This document shows positions 1-7,254 of a stretch of DNA of 9,731 bases, one piece after another. The DNA is from an uncultured Nitrososphaerota archaeon. GTDB taxonomy: Bacteria; Bacillota; Clostridia; Oscillospirales; Ruminococcaceae. The stretch lies in contig CAKXAF010000027.1 in the NCBI GenBank assembly GCA_934869045.1, positions 1 to 9,731 of the forward strand, in the 5' to 3' direction. Positions within the stretch are counted from its first letter, which is position 1, and every line of letters begins with the position of its first letter. Under the pieces are notes generated by a model. It worked only from the letters and a program-made list of their open reading frames with translations. It had not been told where the DNA came from and made no database searches. The translations under genes and the position numbers were made by a program.

Positions 1-1
1 C

Positions 2-481
2 TCCCAGACTATGGGCGGATTTTCCGTTTTCATGACCTTCCTGCTGGGAATTAAGTTCATCTTCCGCCCGGTCATGACAACCAAAGAGTCTATGATGGCC
101 GTTTCCGCGAAAAAGAGGCTGATCCAGTCGATTGTCTGCGGCGTGGGGATCGGTCTGATCTGCGGGTTTGTCGGAGCGGGCGGCGGCATGATGATGCTGC
201 TGATCCTCACCAGTGTGCTGGGATACGAACTGAAAACCGCAGTGGGAACCAGCGTTTTTATCATGACCTTTACTGCGCTGACCGGTGCTGTCTCCCATTT
301 TGCCATCGGCGGCGCACCGAGTTGGACGGTTTTTGCCCTTTGCGTGTTCTTCACGCTGGTTTGGGCACGGATCGCCGCCCGATTCGCCAACAAAGCTTCT
401 CCGGCGGTGCTCAACCGCGCCACCGGCGTGGTGCTGGTAACTTTGGGCGCGGCAATCTTCCTCTTTTCCCTTTTAACCTGA
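2..481 (+). CDS. TauE/SafE-family membrane exporter, C-terminal part
   Basis: This is the 3' part of a polytopic membrane protein of the sulfite exporter TauE/SafE family, which moves small organic or sulfur anions (sulfite, sulfoacetate) or is of unknown substrate across the cytoplasmic membrane. The frame is open from the window edge, so the visible Met codon at 11 is probably internal. The roughly 160 visible residues are about the C-terminal half of a family protein of 250-300 residues. The segment IGLICGFVGAGGGMMML, followed by a hydrophobic stretch and AVGTSVFIMTFTALTGAVSH, matches the glycine-rich helix plus 'GTS...H' pattern of the second TauE repeat. Two more hydrophobic segments follow and the protein ends shortly after the last one, as usual. 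The substrate cannot be read from the sequence. The GNAT gene begins 12 nt downstream and may be co-transcribed. Confidence 0.88.
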   Translation, partial: SQTMGGFSVFMTFLLGIKFIFRPVMTTKESMMAVSAKKRLIQSIVCGVGIGLICGFVGAGGGMMMLLILTSVLGYELKTAVGTSVFIMTFTALTGAVSHFAIGGAPSWTVFALCVFFTLVWARIAARFANKASPAVLNRATGVVLVTLGAAIFLFSLLT

Positions 482-493
482 TCGGAGGAAGCT

Positions 494-1084
494 ATGGAAA
501 AAACAGCCCCTGTATGGGAAAAGGACGGCTTCGTCCTGCGGCTGTCCCGCCCGGAGGAAGCTTTGCCCTATTACCGCCAGAACCTGAATCCTCTGGATCC
601 CGAGACCGCCCGGCTCACCGGCAGCCCGGAGCGGTTTGAGGAGGACGCTGCGGTCCGTTTCTTTCTCGCCTGCATTTCCGATCCGGACCGCTACGACTTT
701 CTTCTCCACGAGCCGGATGGGCGTATCCTGGGGGAGGCCGTTCTCAACGAAATCGACTGGGACGTCCGCAGCGCCAACTTCCGCATTGCAATTTTTCACC
801 CGGAGGACCGTGGGAAGGGAACCGGTTCCTGGATGATCCGGACGGTTCGGGACTTTGCCTTTGAAACCCTGAAGCTCCGCCGTCTGTCCCTGGACGTCTT
901 TTCCTTCAACCCCCGGGCGGAGCAGGCTTACCTGCGGGCGGGTTTCCGCCGGGAGGGCGTCCTCAGGGGCGCTGTCCGGGACGGGGACGGATACGCCGAC
1001 GATATCCTGATGGCGATTCTCGAGCCGGAATGGCGGGCCCTGCGGGAGTCCCGGTATACCGATATGGGGCTGCCGCTTGCCTGA
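494..1084 (+). CDS. GNAT-family N-acetyltransferase
   Basis: A cytoplasmic 196-residue acetyl-CoA-dependent N-acetyltransferase of the GNAT fold, closest in layout to the RimJ/RimL-like (Acetyltransf_3) group. The acetyl-CoA pyrophosphate-binding motif A is visible as EDRGKGTGSWMI at about residues 104-115 (R/Q-x-x-G-x-G/A pattern). It is preceded by a beta-strand stretch (NFRIAIFH) and followed by the motif B region with SFNPRAEQAYLRAGF (137-151), where the Asn and the 'AxxxYxxxGF' helix are typical. The start at 494 is supported by GGAGGAAG just upstream. Members acetylate protein N-termini, amino acids, aminoglycosides or small amines, and the sequence does not show which. It lies 12 nt after the TauE/SafE gene, suggesting co-transcription, and is separated from the purine cluster by 113 nt. 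Confidence 0.9.
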   Translation: MEKTAPVWEKDGFVLRLSRPEEALPYYRQNLNPLDPETARLTGSPERFEEDAAVRFFLACISDPDRYDFLLHEPDGRILGEAVLNEIDWDVRSANFRIAIFHPEDRGKGTGSWMIRTVRDFAFETLKLRRLSLDVFSFNPRAEQAYLRAGFRREGVLRGAVRDGDGYADDILMAILEPEWRALRESRYTDMGLPLA

Positions 1085-1112
1085 ATTCTTTCGAAAAATC
1101 CCTTTTTGCTCC

Positions 1113-1177
1113 GTTTCCGCCGCGGAAACAAAACCCTGTCAACCCAGGCTGTCCCTGCTTTCCGGGGCCGCAGCCTG
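1113..1177 (+). other. Intergenic leader before the purine cluster, with two inverted repeats
   Basis: The 113-nt gap between the acetyltransferase and IMP cyclohydrolase genes holds a short palindrome, GTTTCCGC-C-GCGGAAAC (1113-1129, 8-bp arms), and a weaker hairpin with 7-bp arms, CAGGCTG (1145-1151) and CAGCCTG (1171-1177). Neither is followed by a T-run, so they do not look like intrinsic terminators. I found no convincing -35/-10 pair and no recognisable purine riboswitch core. The purine genes may be read from an upstream promoter, or from one I cannot recognise. An operator role for the palindrome is only a guess. Confidence 0.3.
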
Positions 1178-1197
1178 CCTAACTAAGGAGGATTTCT

Positions 1198-1899
1198 ATG
1201 CTGAATCTGGAAACCTATCTCAGCGGAAACGCTTATCCCGGCCGCGGTGTGCTGCTGGGCCGTTCCGCCGACAACCGGAGCGCGGTCATCGCCTATTTCA
1301 TCATGGGCCGCAGCGAGAACAGCCGCAACCGCATCTTTGAAGCAACCGAGGACGGCATCCGCACCCGGGCCTTCGACGAATCCAAAATGACCGACCCTTC
1401 CCTGATCATCTACCACCCCGTCCGGAAGGCCGGTTCCTTCACCGTGGTCACCAACGGCGACCAGACCGACACGGTAGCGGATTATCTGAAGGCCGGCCGC
1501 ACCTTTGAGGAGGCTCTCCGTACCCGGACCTTCGAGCCTGACGGCCCGAACTGGACTCCCCGCATTTCCGGCCTGCTGGCGGAAAACGGCGACTACCGTC
1601 TGTCCATCCTCAAGAGCGCTGATGGAGACGACTCCTCCGCCCGGCGGTATTTCTTCGAGTATACCGCCCCCAAAGCCGGGACCGGCCACCTGATCCACAC
1701 CTACGAGCACGACGGGAACCCGATTCCCAGTTTTGTGGGCGAACCGAAAACGGTCTCCCTGGACTATGCCTGCATCAACTGCTTCACCAAGGCGCTGTGG
1801 GAGAGCCTGGACCCGGACAATAAGGTTTCCCTTTACACCAGCTTCATCGATCTGCAAACCGGCGCGGCCACAACGAAGATCGTCAACAAACACCAATAA
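1198..1899 (+). CDS. purO: IMP cyclohydrolase, stand-alone PurO type
   Basis: Predicted to close the ring of FAICAR (5-formamidoimidazole-4-carboxamide ribotide) to give IMP, the last step of de novo purine synthesis, in the cytoplasm. The 233-residue protein belongs to the IMP cyclohydrolase family best known from archaeal PurO, unrelated in fold to the cyclohydrolase half of PurH. Visible family signatures are NAYPGRG (11-17), YFIMGRSENSRNR (33-45), IYHPVR (71-76), TNGDQTDT (85-92), SSARRYFFEY (146-155) and GHLIHTYEHDGNPIPSFVGEP (163-183). Length fits the family. The ATG at 1198 has a strong TAAGGAGG site (1184-1191) six bases upstream. The next gene encodes only the transformylase half of PurH, so the two genes together replace the bifunctional enzyme. 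The family call is firm; the symbol follows the archaeal name. Confidence 0.9.
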   Translation: MLNLETYLSGNAYPGRGVLLGRSADNRSAVIAYFIMGRSENSRNRIFEATEDGIRTRAFDESKMTDPSLIIYHPVRKAGSFTVVTNGDQTDTVADYLKAGRTFEEALRTRTFEPDGPNWTPRISGLLAENGDYRLSILKSADGDDSSARRYFFEYTAPKAGTGHLIHTYEHDGNPIPSFVGEPKTVSLDYACINCFTKALWESLDPDNKVSLYTSFIDLQTGAATTKIVNKHQ

Positions 1900-1944
1900 T
1901 TTTCAAGTTTTTTCAAGCTTTCTCAATCGAAAGGATGGGACAAT

Positions 1945-3117
1945 ATGACGGAACTGGAACTGAAATATGGCTGTAACCCCAATCAAAAGCCTTCCCGCAT
2001 CTTTATGAAAAACGGTGAGCTGCCCATCGAGGTTTTGAACGGCAAGCCCGGCTACATCAACTTTCTGGACGCTTTCAACAGCTGGCAGCTGGTCCGGGAG
2101 CTGAAGGATGCCACCGGTCTGCCCGCGGCGGCATCCTTTAAGCACGTCTCTCCGGCCGGTGCGGCGGTTGGCCTGCCCCTGGATGATACTCTGAAGAAAA
2201 TCTACTTCGTGGAGGATCTGGAGCTCACCCCTATCGCCGCTGCTTATGCCCGTGCCCGGGGTGCGGACCGCTGCTCCTCCTACGGTGACTGGGTGGCTCT
2301 TTCGGATACCTGCGACGAAGCCACTGCCACGCTGCTGGCCCGGGAGGTCTCCGACGGAATCATCGCCCCGGATTACACCGAAAAGGCTCTGGAAATTCTC
2401 AGAACCAAGCGCAAAGGCAGTTACAATGTGGTCAAAATCGATCCTTCCTATGTCCCCGCGCCGGTGGAGCAGAAGGACGTCTTCGGCATCACCTTTGAGC
2501 AGGGCCGCAATGAGGTAAAAATCAGCGAGGCGCTGCTGGGCGATCTTCCCACCCGGAACCAGGAGATTCCTGCGGCGGCCAAGCGGGACCTGATCATCGC
2601 CCTCATTGCCCTGAAATACACCCAGTCCAATTCGGTCTGCTACGTCAAGGACGGCCAGGCCATCGGTATCGGCGCCGGGCAGCAGTCCCGCATTTACTGC
2701 ACCCGCCTGGCCGGGAACAAGGCCGATGCCTGGTATCTCCGGCAGCATCCCAAGGTGCTGGCCCTGCCCTTTAAGGAGAACATCCGCCGCCCTGACCGGG
2801 ACAACACCATCGACTCCTACATCTCCGACGATTATATGGACGTGCTGGCCGACGGCATGTGGCAGCAGTTCTTCACCAACTGCCCGGAGCCGCTGACCCG
2901 TGAGGAGCGCCGCGCCTGGCTGGACGGCCTGACCGGAGTTGCCCTGGGTTCCGACGCATTCTTCCCCTTCGGCGACAACATTGAACGCGCCCGGAAGAGC
3001 GGCGTCTGCTACATCGCCCAGCCCGGCGGTTCCATCCGCGATGACAACGTCATTGAAACCTGCGATAAATACGGGATTGCCATGGCCTTTACCGGGGTCC
3101 GGCTGTTCCATCATTAA
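1945..3117 (+). CDS. purH: AICAR formyltransferase (monofunctional, PurH transformylase domain only)
   Basis: Predicted to transfer a formyl group from 10-formyl-tetrahydrofolate to AICAR, giving FAICAR, the penultimate step to IMP. The 390 residues cover only the AICARFT domain; the N-terminal IMP cyclohydrolase (MGS-like) domain of normal PurH (about 510-530 residues) is absent. Family motifs are intact: SFKHVSPAGAAVG (64-76) containing the catalytic Lys-His pair K66-H67, KYTQSNSVCYVKDG (224-237), GIGAGQQSR (241-249), SDAFFPFGDNI (336-346) and QPGGSIRDD (359-367), ending in MAFTGVRLFHH. The ATG at 1945 follows an AAAGGA site. A 45-nt gap separates it from the cyclohydrolase gene, which supplies the missing activity. 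The symbol is by homology; strictly this is a half-PurH. Confidence 0.93.
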   Translation: MTELELKYGCNPNQKPSRIFMKNGELPIEVLNGKPGYINFLDAFNSWQLVRELKDATGLPAAASFKHVSPAGAAVGLPLDDTLKKIYFVEDLELTPIAAAYARARGADRCSSYGDWVALSDTCDEATATLLAREVSDGIIAPDYTEKALEILRTKRKGSYNVVKIDPSYVPAPVEQKDVFGITFEQGRNEVKISEALLGDLPTRNQEIPAAAKRDLIIALIALKYTQSNSVCYVKDGQAIGIGAGQQSRIYCTRLAGNKADAWYLRQHPKVLALPFKENIRRPDRDNTIDSYISDDYMDVLADGMWQQFFTNCPEPLTREERRAWLDGLTGVALGSDAFFPFGDNIERARKSGVCYIAQPGGSIRDDNVIETCDKYGIAMAFTGVRLFHH

Positions 3118-3125
3118 GGGCGCTG

Positions 3126-3929
3126 GTGAGGAGAACAGGGGGCTTCAGCGCGGCGGCCCTGAAATACATGGCCGCTGCGCTTATGGCGGTGGATCATGTG
3201 GGAATGCTCTTTGACCCGCTTTCCGCCTTTTTCTCCGCCGGAGACCCCATGCGTCAGCTGCTGCGTTATCCGGGGCGGTTGTCCTTTCCCATTTTTGCCT
3301 TTTTTGTTGCAGAAGGCTGTCGGAAAACCCGAAACTATCCAGCCTATCTGCGGCGTCTGGGTCTGTTCGCCCTGCTGACTCAGCTCCCGCTGCTTCTGTT
3401 ACCTTCTCTGGAAAAGGGCGGAAGCGTACTTGTGACGTTTTTGGGGGCCGCTCTGGGGATTTATCTCTGGCGGGTGGGGCAGGCCCGAGGTTGGCGGGAG
3501 GGAAGCTGGCTGGCTATGGGCTGCTGTATCCTCGCTGCGGATTTCCTTGGAGGGGACTACGGCTGGATGGGAGCCCTTCTGGTGTGCGCCGTTTATCTGG
3601 CTGGAGAGGACCGGCGGCGGCAGCTGATGGTCCTGGGGGGCGGTTTGGTCTTTTACTATCTGCTCTCCCCGCTGTGGCTCCACGGGTGCTTCCTTGCGCT
3701 GGAAGCGCTGGGCGGGACTGGAGGAGGGGCTTTTTTTGCTGGATTGACGGAGGAGCTTCCCTTAGGGATCCCCTTCAGCCTGCCGTTTTGTCTTCTCACT
3801 GCCGGGTCCGCGCTGCTTTCCCTCCCGCTGCTGGCCCGGTATAACGGAGAGCGAGGCCGGGGCGGAAGATGGTTCTTCTACTGGTTTTACCCGGGCATCT
3901 GGCCCTGCTGGGGCTGGTCAAAATTCTGA
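3126..3929 (+). CDS. TraX-family integral membrane protein, C-terminus apparently frameshifted
   Basis: A 267-residue polytopic membrane protein of the TraX family. TraX of the F plasmid N-acetylates the pilin subunit, but chromosomal Firmicutes homologues are of unknown role. Family features are LKYMAAALMAVDHVGM (12-27, conserved Asp-His), RYPGRLSFPIFAFFVAEG (47-64), several hydrophobic helices, DYGWMG (144-149) and the C-terminal RYNGERG...FFYWFYPG (238-257). After YPG the frame reads IWPCWGWSKF and stops. In the next frame the same DNA (from 3896) reads HLALLGLVKILITQW and stops at 3943, which is the family's usual YPxHL ending. A single base is therefore probably missing in CCGGGC (3891-3896). 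The GTG start at 3126 is chosen because AAGGG precedes it by 5 nt, overlapping the purH stop; the Met at codon 15 lies inside the conserved first helix. Confidence 0.82.
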   Translation: MRRTGGFSAAALKYMAAALMAVDHVGMLFDPLSAFFSAGDPMRQLLRYPGRLSFPIFAFFVAEGCRKTRNYPAYLRRLGLFALLTQLPLLLLPSLEKGGSVLVTFLGAALGIYLWRVGQARGWREGSWLAMGCCILAADFLGGDYGWMGALLVCAVYLAGEDRRRQLMVLGGGLVFYYLLSPLWLHGCFLALEALGGTGGGAFFAGLTEELPLGIPFSLPFCLLTAGSALLSLPLLARYNGERGRGGRWFFYWFYPGIWPCWGWSKF

Positions 3930-3956
3930 TTACGCAGTGGTAAAGGAGATATCGAC

Positions 3957-5225
3957 ATGAACGTTCTTGTTGTGGGCGGCGGCGGCCGCGAGCATGCCAT
4001 CGCCCTGAAGCTTAAGGAAAACCCCGCGGTGGAGCGGATCTTTGCCGCTCCCGGAAACGGGGGAATGGCGGCTTTCTGTACCCTGGTTCCCATCAAGGCA
4101 GCAGATGTGGAGGGCATGGTGAAATTCGCCGTGGAAAACGGCGTGGATTTTGCCGTGGTCGCGCCGGACGACCCGCTGGTCCTGGGCATGGTGGACGCGC
4201 TGGCGGAAAAGGGCATTCCCGCCTTTGGCCCCAGCAAGGCCGCAGCGGCCATTGAGGGCAGCAAGGTCTTTTCCAAAAATCTGATGAAGAAATACGGCAT
4301 CCCCACTGCCCGCTATGAGACCTTTGACAACGAGGAAGAAGCGGCGGCTTACGTGAAGGATCAGAACACCTATCCCACCGTGATTAAGGCCGACGGCCTG
4401 GCCTTGGGGAAAGGGGTGCTCATCGCGGGGAGCGAGGGGGAGGCCCTGGAAGCCATCCACTCCATTATGGGGGACAAGATTTTCGGCGCGTCGGGCAACC
4501 GCATCGTCATCGAGGAATTTCTGGAGGGGCCGGAAGTTTCGGTGCTCTCCTTCACGGACGGGAAGACTCTGGCGCCTATGGTCTCCTCCAAAGACCACAA
4601 GCGGGCGCTTGACGGCGACCGGGGGCTGAACACCGGGGGAATGGGGACCATCTCCCCCAATCCCTACTACACGCCGGAAATCGCGGAACGCTGCATGGAG
4701 GAGATTTTCCTCCCCACCATGGAGGCGATGAACGCGGAGGGACGAACGTTCAAGGGCTGCCTGTACTTCGGGCTGATGCTCACGAAAAACGGCCCCAAGG
4801 TCATTGAGTACAACTGTCGGTTCGGCGACCCGGAGACCCAGGTGGTGCTGCCGCTACTCAAAACCGACCTGCTGACGGTGTTCCAGGCGGTGCGGGACGG
4901 GCGTCTTTCGGAAGTGAAGGTGGAATTTTCCGGGGAATCCGCAGCCTGCGTGGTGCTGGCCTCGGGGGGATATCCCCAGAAGTACCGGACCGGGCTGGAG
5001 ATCCAGGGGCTGGACGCTATGGGTCAGGCGGCGGGCGTCACCGTCTACCATGCGGGGACAAAGCTGGAGGACGGGAAGTTCCTGACAGCCGGAGGCCGGG
5101 TGCTGGGCATCACCGCCGTGGGAGCGGATCGGGCGGAGGCACTGGCCAAGAGCTACGCCGCCGCGGAGAAGATTTCCTTCGATGGCGTTCATTACCGGAA
5201 GGATATCGGGAAGATTTCAGAATAA
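3957..5225 (+). CDS. purD: Phosphoribosylamine-glycine ligase (GAR synthetase)
   Basis: Cytoplasmic ATP-grasp enzyme joining 5-phosphoribosylamine and glycine with ATP hydrolysis to form GAR, step two of de novo purine synthesis. The 422 residues match the usual PurD length. The N-terminal Rossmann-like domain starts MNVLVVGGGGREHA (1-14). The ATP-grasp core includes VIKADGLALGKGV (142-154), the EEFLEGPEVSVLSF region (186-199), KDHKRALDGDRGLNTGGMG (212-230) and the metal/phosphate-binding NCRFGDPETQ (286-295). The C-terminal domain has VVLASGGYP (332-340) and GGRVLGITAVG (379-389). AAGGAGA at 3943-3949 sets the ATG start. It is the last gene of the purine cluster and is followed directly by a strong hairpin terminator. 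All signature residues I can check are present. Confidence 0.97.
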   Translation: MNVLVVGGGGREHAIALKLKENPAVERIFAAPGNGGMAAFCTLVPIKAADVEGMVKFAVENGVDFAVVAPDDPLVLGMVDALAEKGIPAFGPSKAAAAIEGSKVFSKNLMKKYGIPTARYETFDNEEEAAAYVKDQNTYPTVIKADGLALGKGVLIAGSEGEALEAIHSIMGDKIFGASGNRIVIEEFLEGPEVSVLSFTDGKTLAPMVSSKDHKRALDGDRGLNTGGMGTISPNPYYTPEIAERCMEEIFLPTMEAMNAEGRTFKGCLYFGLMLTKNGPKVIEYNCRFGDPETQVVLPLLKTDLLTVFQAVRDGRLSEVKVEFSGESAACVVLASGGYPQKYRTGLEIQGLDAMGQAAGVTVYHAGTKLEDGKFLTAGGRVLGITAVGADRAEALAKSYAAAEKISFDGVHYRKDIGKISE

Positions 5226-5230
5226 ATGGA

Positions 5231-5274
5231 CCCCCCTCCCAGCGGTCGGAACCGCTGGGAGGGGGGTTGTCTTG
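5231..5274 (+). terminator. Intrinsic terminator between convergent purD and thrS, probably bidirectional
   Basis: A perfect 16-bp inverted repeat, CCCCCCTCCCAGCGGT (5231-5246) and its complement (5251-5266), encloses a CGGA loop. It is followed on the + strand by TTGTCTTG and on the - strand by TCCATTTATT. It begins 5 nt after the purD stop and lies about 20 nt beyond the thrS stop, so it can end transcription from both sides. The T-tracts are imperfect, so efficiency may rest on the very stable stem. Confidence 0.88.
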
Positions 5275-5285
5275 TGCGGGGGAAT

Positions 5286-7235
5286 TTAGTCCGCCGCGTA
5301 GGTTTCGATTTTCTGCCGGATCAGGGAGAGGAACTCCTCCACGGTCATGGAGCCGAGATCGCCGGCTGCGCGGGAGCGGACGGCTACGGTGCTGTTCTCG
5401 ACTTCCTTGTCGCCGATGACCAGCATGAAGGGAACCTTTTCCATCTGGGCTTCCCGGATTTTGTAGCCGATCTTCTCGCTGCGGGTATCTACCTCAGCCC
5501 GGAGCCCGGCGGCCTTCAGAGTCTTGCGGAGCTGGGCGGAGTAGTCATGGGCGCGGTCGGTCACGGGCAGGATGCGGACCTGCTCCGGAGCGATCCAGAC
5601 GGGGAGGGCGCCGGCGTACTTCTCCAGCAGCAGGGCCAGGGTCCGCTCGTAGCAGCCCATGGAGGTGCGATGGATGATATAGGGAGTCTTTTTCTGACCG
5701 TCGGAATCCACATATTCCATGCCGAACTTCTGGGCCAGAAGCATATCGATCTGGATGGTGATGAGGGTGTCCTCCTTGCCGTGGACGTTCTTGATCTGGA
5801 TATCGAGTTTCGGGCCGTAGAAAGCCGCCTCATCAATGCCAACGCTGTAGGTCAGGCCGATGTGGTCAAGGATTTTCTGCATGGTGGACTGGGCGATCTC
5901 CCACTGCTCGGCGGTGCCTTCGTACTTGTTGCCGGGGTTTTTGGGATCCCACTGGGAGAAGCGGTAGGTGACGTCCTCCGCCAGGCCCAGGCATTCCAGC
6001 ATGTGCTTGGCCAGCTTCAGGCAGTCGCGGAACTCATCCTCCAGCTGCTCGGGGCGGAGAATCAGGTGGCCCTCAGAGATGGTGAACTGCCGCACGCGGA
6101 TGAGACCGTGCATCTCGCCGGAATCTTCGTTGCGGAACAGGGTAGAGGTTTCTCCCAGGCGCATGGGCAGGTCCCGATAGGAGCGGGCCCGGTTCAAAAA
6201 GACCTGGTACTGGAAGGGACAGGTCATGGGGCGGAGGGCAAAGCACTCCTTGGTTTCGTCGTTGGGGTCCCCCATGACGAACATGCCGTCCAGGTAGTGA
6301 TCCCAGTGGCCGGAGATTTTATAAAGCTCCCGCTTGGCCATGTAGGGGGTTTTGGTGCGGAGATAGCCCCACTCGTTGTCCTCCGTGTCCTCCACCCAGC
6401 GCTGCAGGAGCTGGATGACCTTGGCGCCCTTGGGGAGCAGGATGGGCAGGCCCTGGCCGATGACGTCCACGGTGGTGAAATATTCCAGCTGGCGGCCGAT
6501 TACGTTGTGATCCCGTTTTTTGGCCTCCTCCAGCATGGTCAGATGCTCTTCCAGCTGGGCGGCCTTGGGGAAGGCGACGCCGTAGACCCGGCAGAGCTGG
6601 CGGTTCTTTGAATTGCCGCGCCAGTAAGCGCCGGTGGTAGCGGTGAGCTTGAAGGCTTTGACTATAGAGATGTCCATCAAATGGGGGCCGGCGCAGAGAT
6701 CGGTGAACTCGCCTTGGCTGTAGAAGGAGATATCGTCGCCCTTAGCGGCGTGCTCCTCAATGAGCTCGATTTTATAGGGCTCGCCCCGGTCCTCCATGAG
6801 CTTTCTGGCGTCGGCGGGGGAGAGGGTGAAACGCTCGATGGCGGGCTTTTCCTTGACGATCTTCTTCATCTCGGCTTCCAGGGCAGCCAGATCCTCCGGA
6901 GTGAAGGGCTTTTCCACGTCAAAATCGTAGTAGAAGCCGCTGTCGATGGCAGGGCCGATGGCGAGCTTTGCCCCAGGAAAAAGACGCTTCACGGCCTGGG
7001 CCAGCAGATGGGAGGCGGTGTGCCAGAAGGTCTTTTTGCCGTCCTCGTCATCGAAGGTCAGGATTTCGAGGGTACTGTCCCCGTCGATGACGGTGCGCAG
7101 ATCCTTGACCTCTCCGTTAATCCGGCAGGAGCAGGCGGCGCGGTAAAGGCCCATGCTCAGGTCTTTGCAGACATCGGCTGCGGAAACGGGAGCCTCATAG
7201 CTTTTGACGCTGCCGTCTTTCAGGGTAATGTTCAT
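5286..7235 (-). CDS. thrS: Threonyl-tRNA synthetase
   Basis: Class II synthetase charging tRNA-Thr with threonine in the cytoplasm; 649 residues, normal for the full-length enzyme. Domains in order are TGS (about 1-62), the N2 editing domain with HTASH (72-76) and CAGPH (181-185) supplying the four His/Cys residues of the deacylation site, the catalytic core from about 240, and the anticodon-binding domain from about 550 to the end. Catalytic zinc ligands can be placed at C339, H390 and H522. Motif 2 is FRNEDSGEMHGLIRVRQFT (367-385) and motif 3 lies at MGCYERTLALLLEKYAG (526-542). The core is a variant form: MTCPFQ and ISEGHL replace the commoner MNCPGH and QDDAHI. An AAAGGAAG site precedes the ATG. 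It is the second gene after a T-box leader, 19 nt after an acetyltransferase gene. Confidence 0.97.
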   Translation of the reverse strand: MNITLKDGSVKSYEAPVSAADVCKDLSMGLYRAACSCRINGEVKDLRTVIDGDSTLEILTFDDEDGKKTFWHTASHLLAQAVKRLFPGAKLAIGPAIDSGFYYDFDVEKPFTPEDLAALEAEMKKIVKEKPAIERFTLSPADARKLMEDRGEPYKIELIEEHAAKGDDISFYSQGEFTDLCAGPHLMDISIVKAFKLTATTGAYWRGNSKNRQLCRVYGVAFPKAAQLEEHLTMLEEAKKRDHNVIGRQLEYFTTVDVIGQGLPILLPKGAKVIQLLQRWVEDTEDNEWGYLRTKTPYMAKRELYKISGHWDHYLDGMFVMGDPNDETKECFALRPMTCPFQYQVFLNRARSYRDLPMRLGETSTLFRNEDSGEMHGLIRVRQFTISEGHLILRPEQLEDEFRDCLKLAKHMLECLGLAEDVTYRFSQWDPKNPGNKYEGTAEQWEIAQSTMQKILDHIGLTYSVGIDEAAFYGPKLDIQIKNVHGKEDTLITIQIDMLLAQKFGMEYVDSDGQKKTPYIIHRTSMGCYERTLALLLEKYAGALPVWIAPEQVRILPVTDRAHDYSAQLRKTLKAAGLRAEVDTRSEKIGYKIREAQMEKVPFMLVIGDKEVENSTVAVRSRAAGDLGSMTVEEFLSLIRQKIETYAAD

Positions 7236-7254
7236 ATGAATTCTTCCTTTCTAT

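Noticed and set aside
1113..1129. Palindrome GTTTCCGC-C-GCGGAAAC as a terminator after the first acetyltransferase gene
   Set aside because: No T-run follows on either strand and the loop is very tight, so it is kept only as an inverted repeat.
1183..1896. A 237-codon open frame on the - strand
   Set aside because: It is antisense to the IMP cyclohydrolase gene, which has a clear ribosome site and family motifs.
1903..3114. A 403-codon open frame on the - strand
   Set aside because: It mirrors the AICAR formyltransferase gene, whose motifs on the + strand are unmistakable. No initiation signals are visible.
3888..3900. Programmed ribosomal frameshift in the TraX gene
   Set aside because: The site has no slippery heptamer and no obvious stimulatory structure, and only one product matches the family; a simple one-base loss explains it better.
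3930..4598. A 222-codon open frame on the - strand
   Set aside because: It is antisense to purD and shows low-complexity, shadow-like composition with no initiation signals.
5226..6611. A 461-codon open frame on the + strand, beginning at the purD terminator
   Set aside because: It is antisense to thrS, has no ribosome site, starts just before the terminator stem, and its translation resembles no family. It is a product of high G+C codon bias in thrS.
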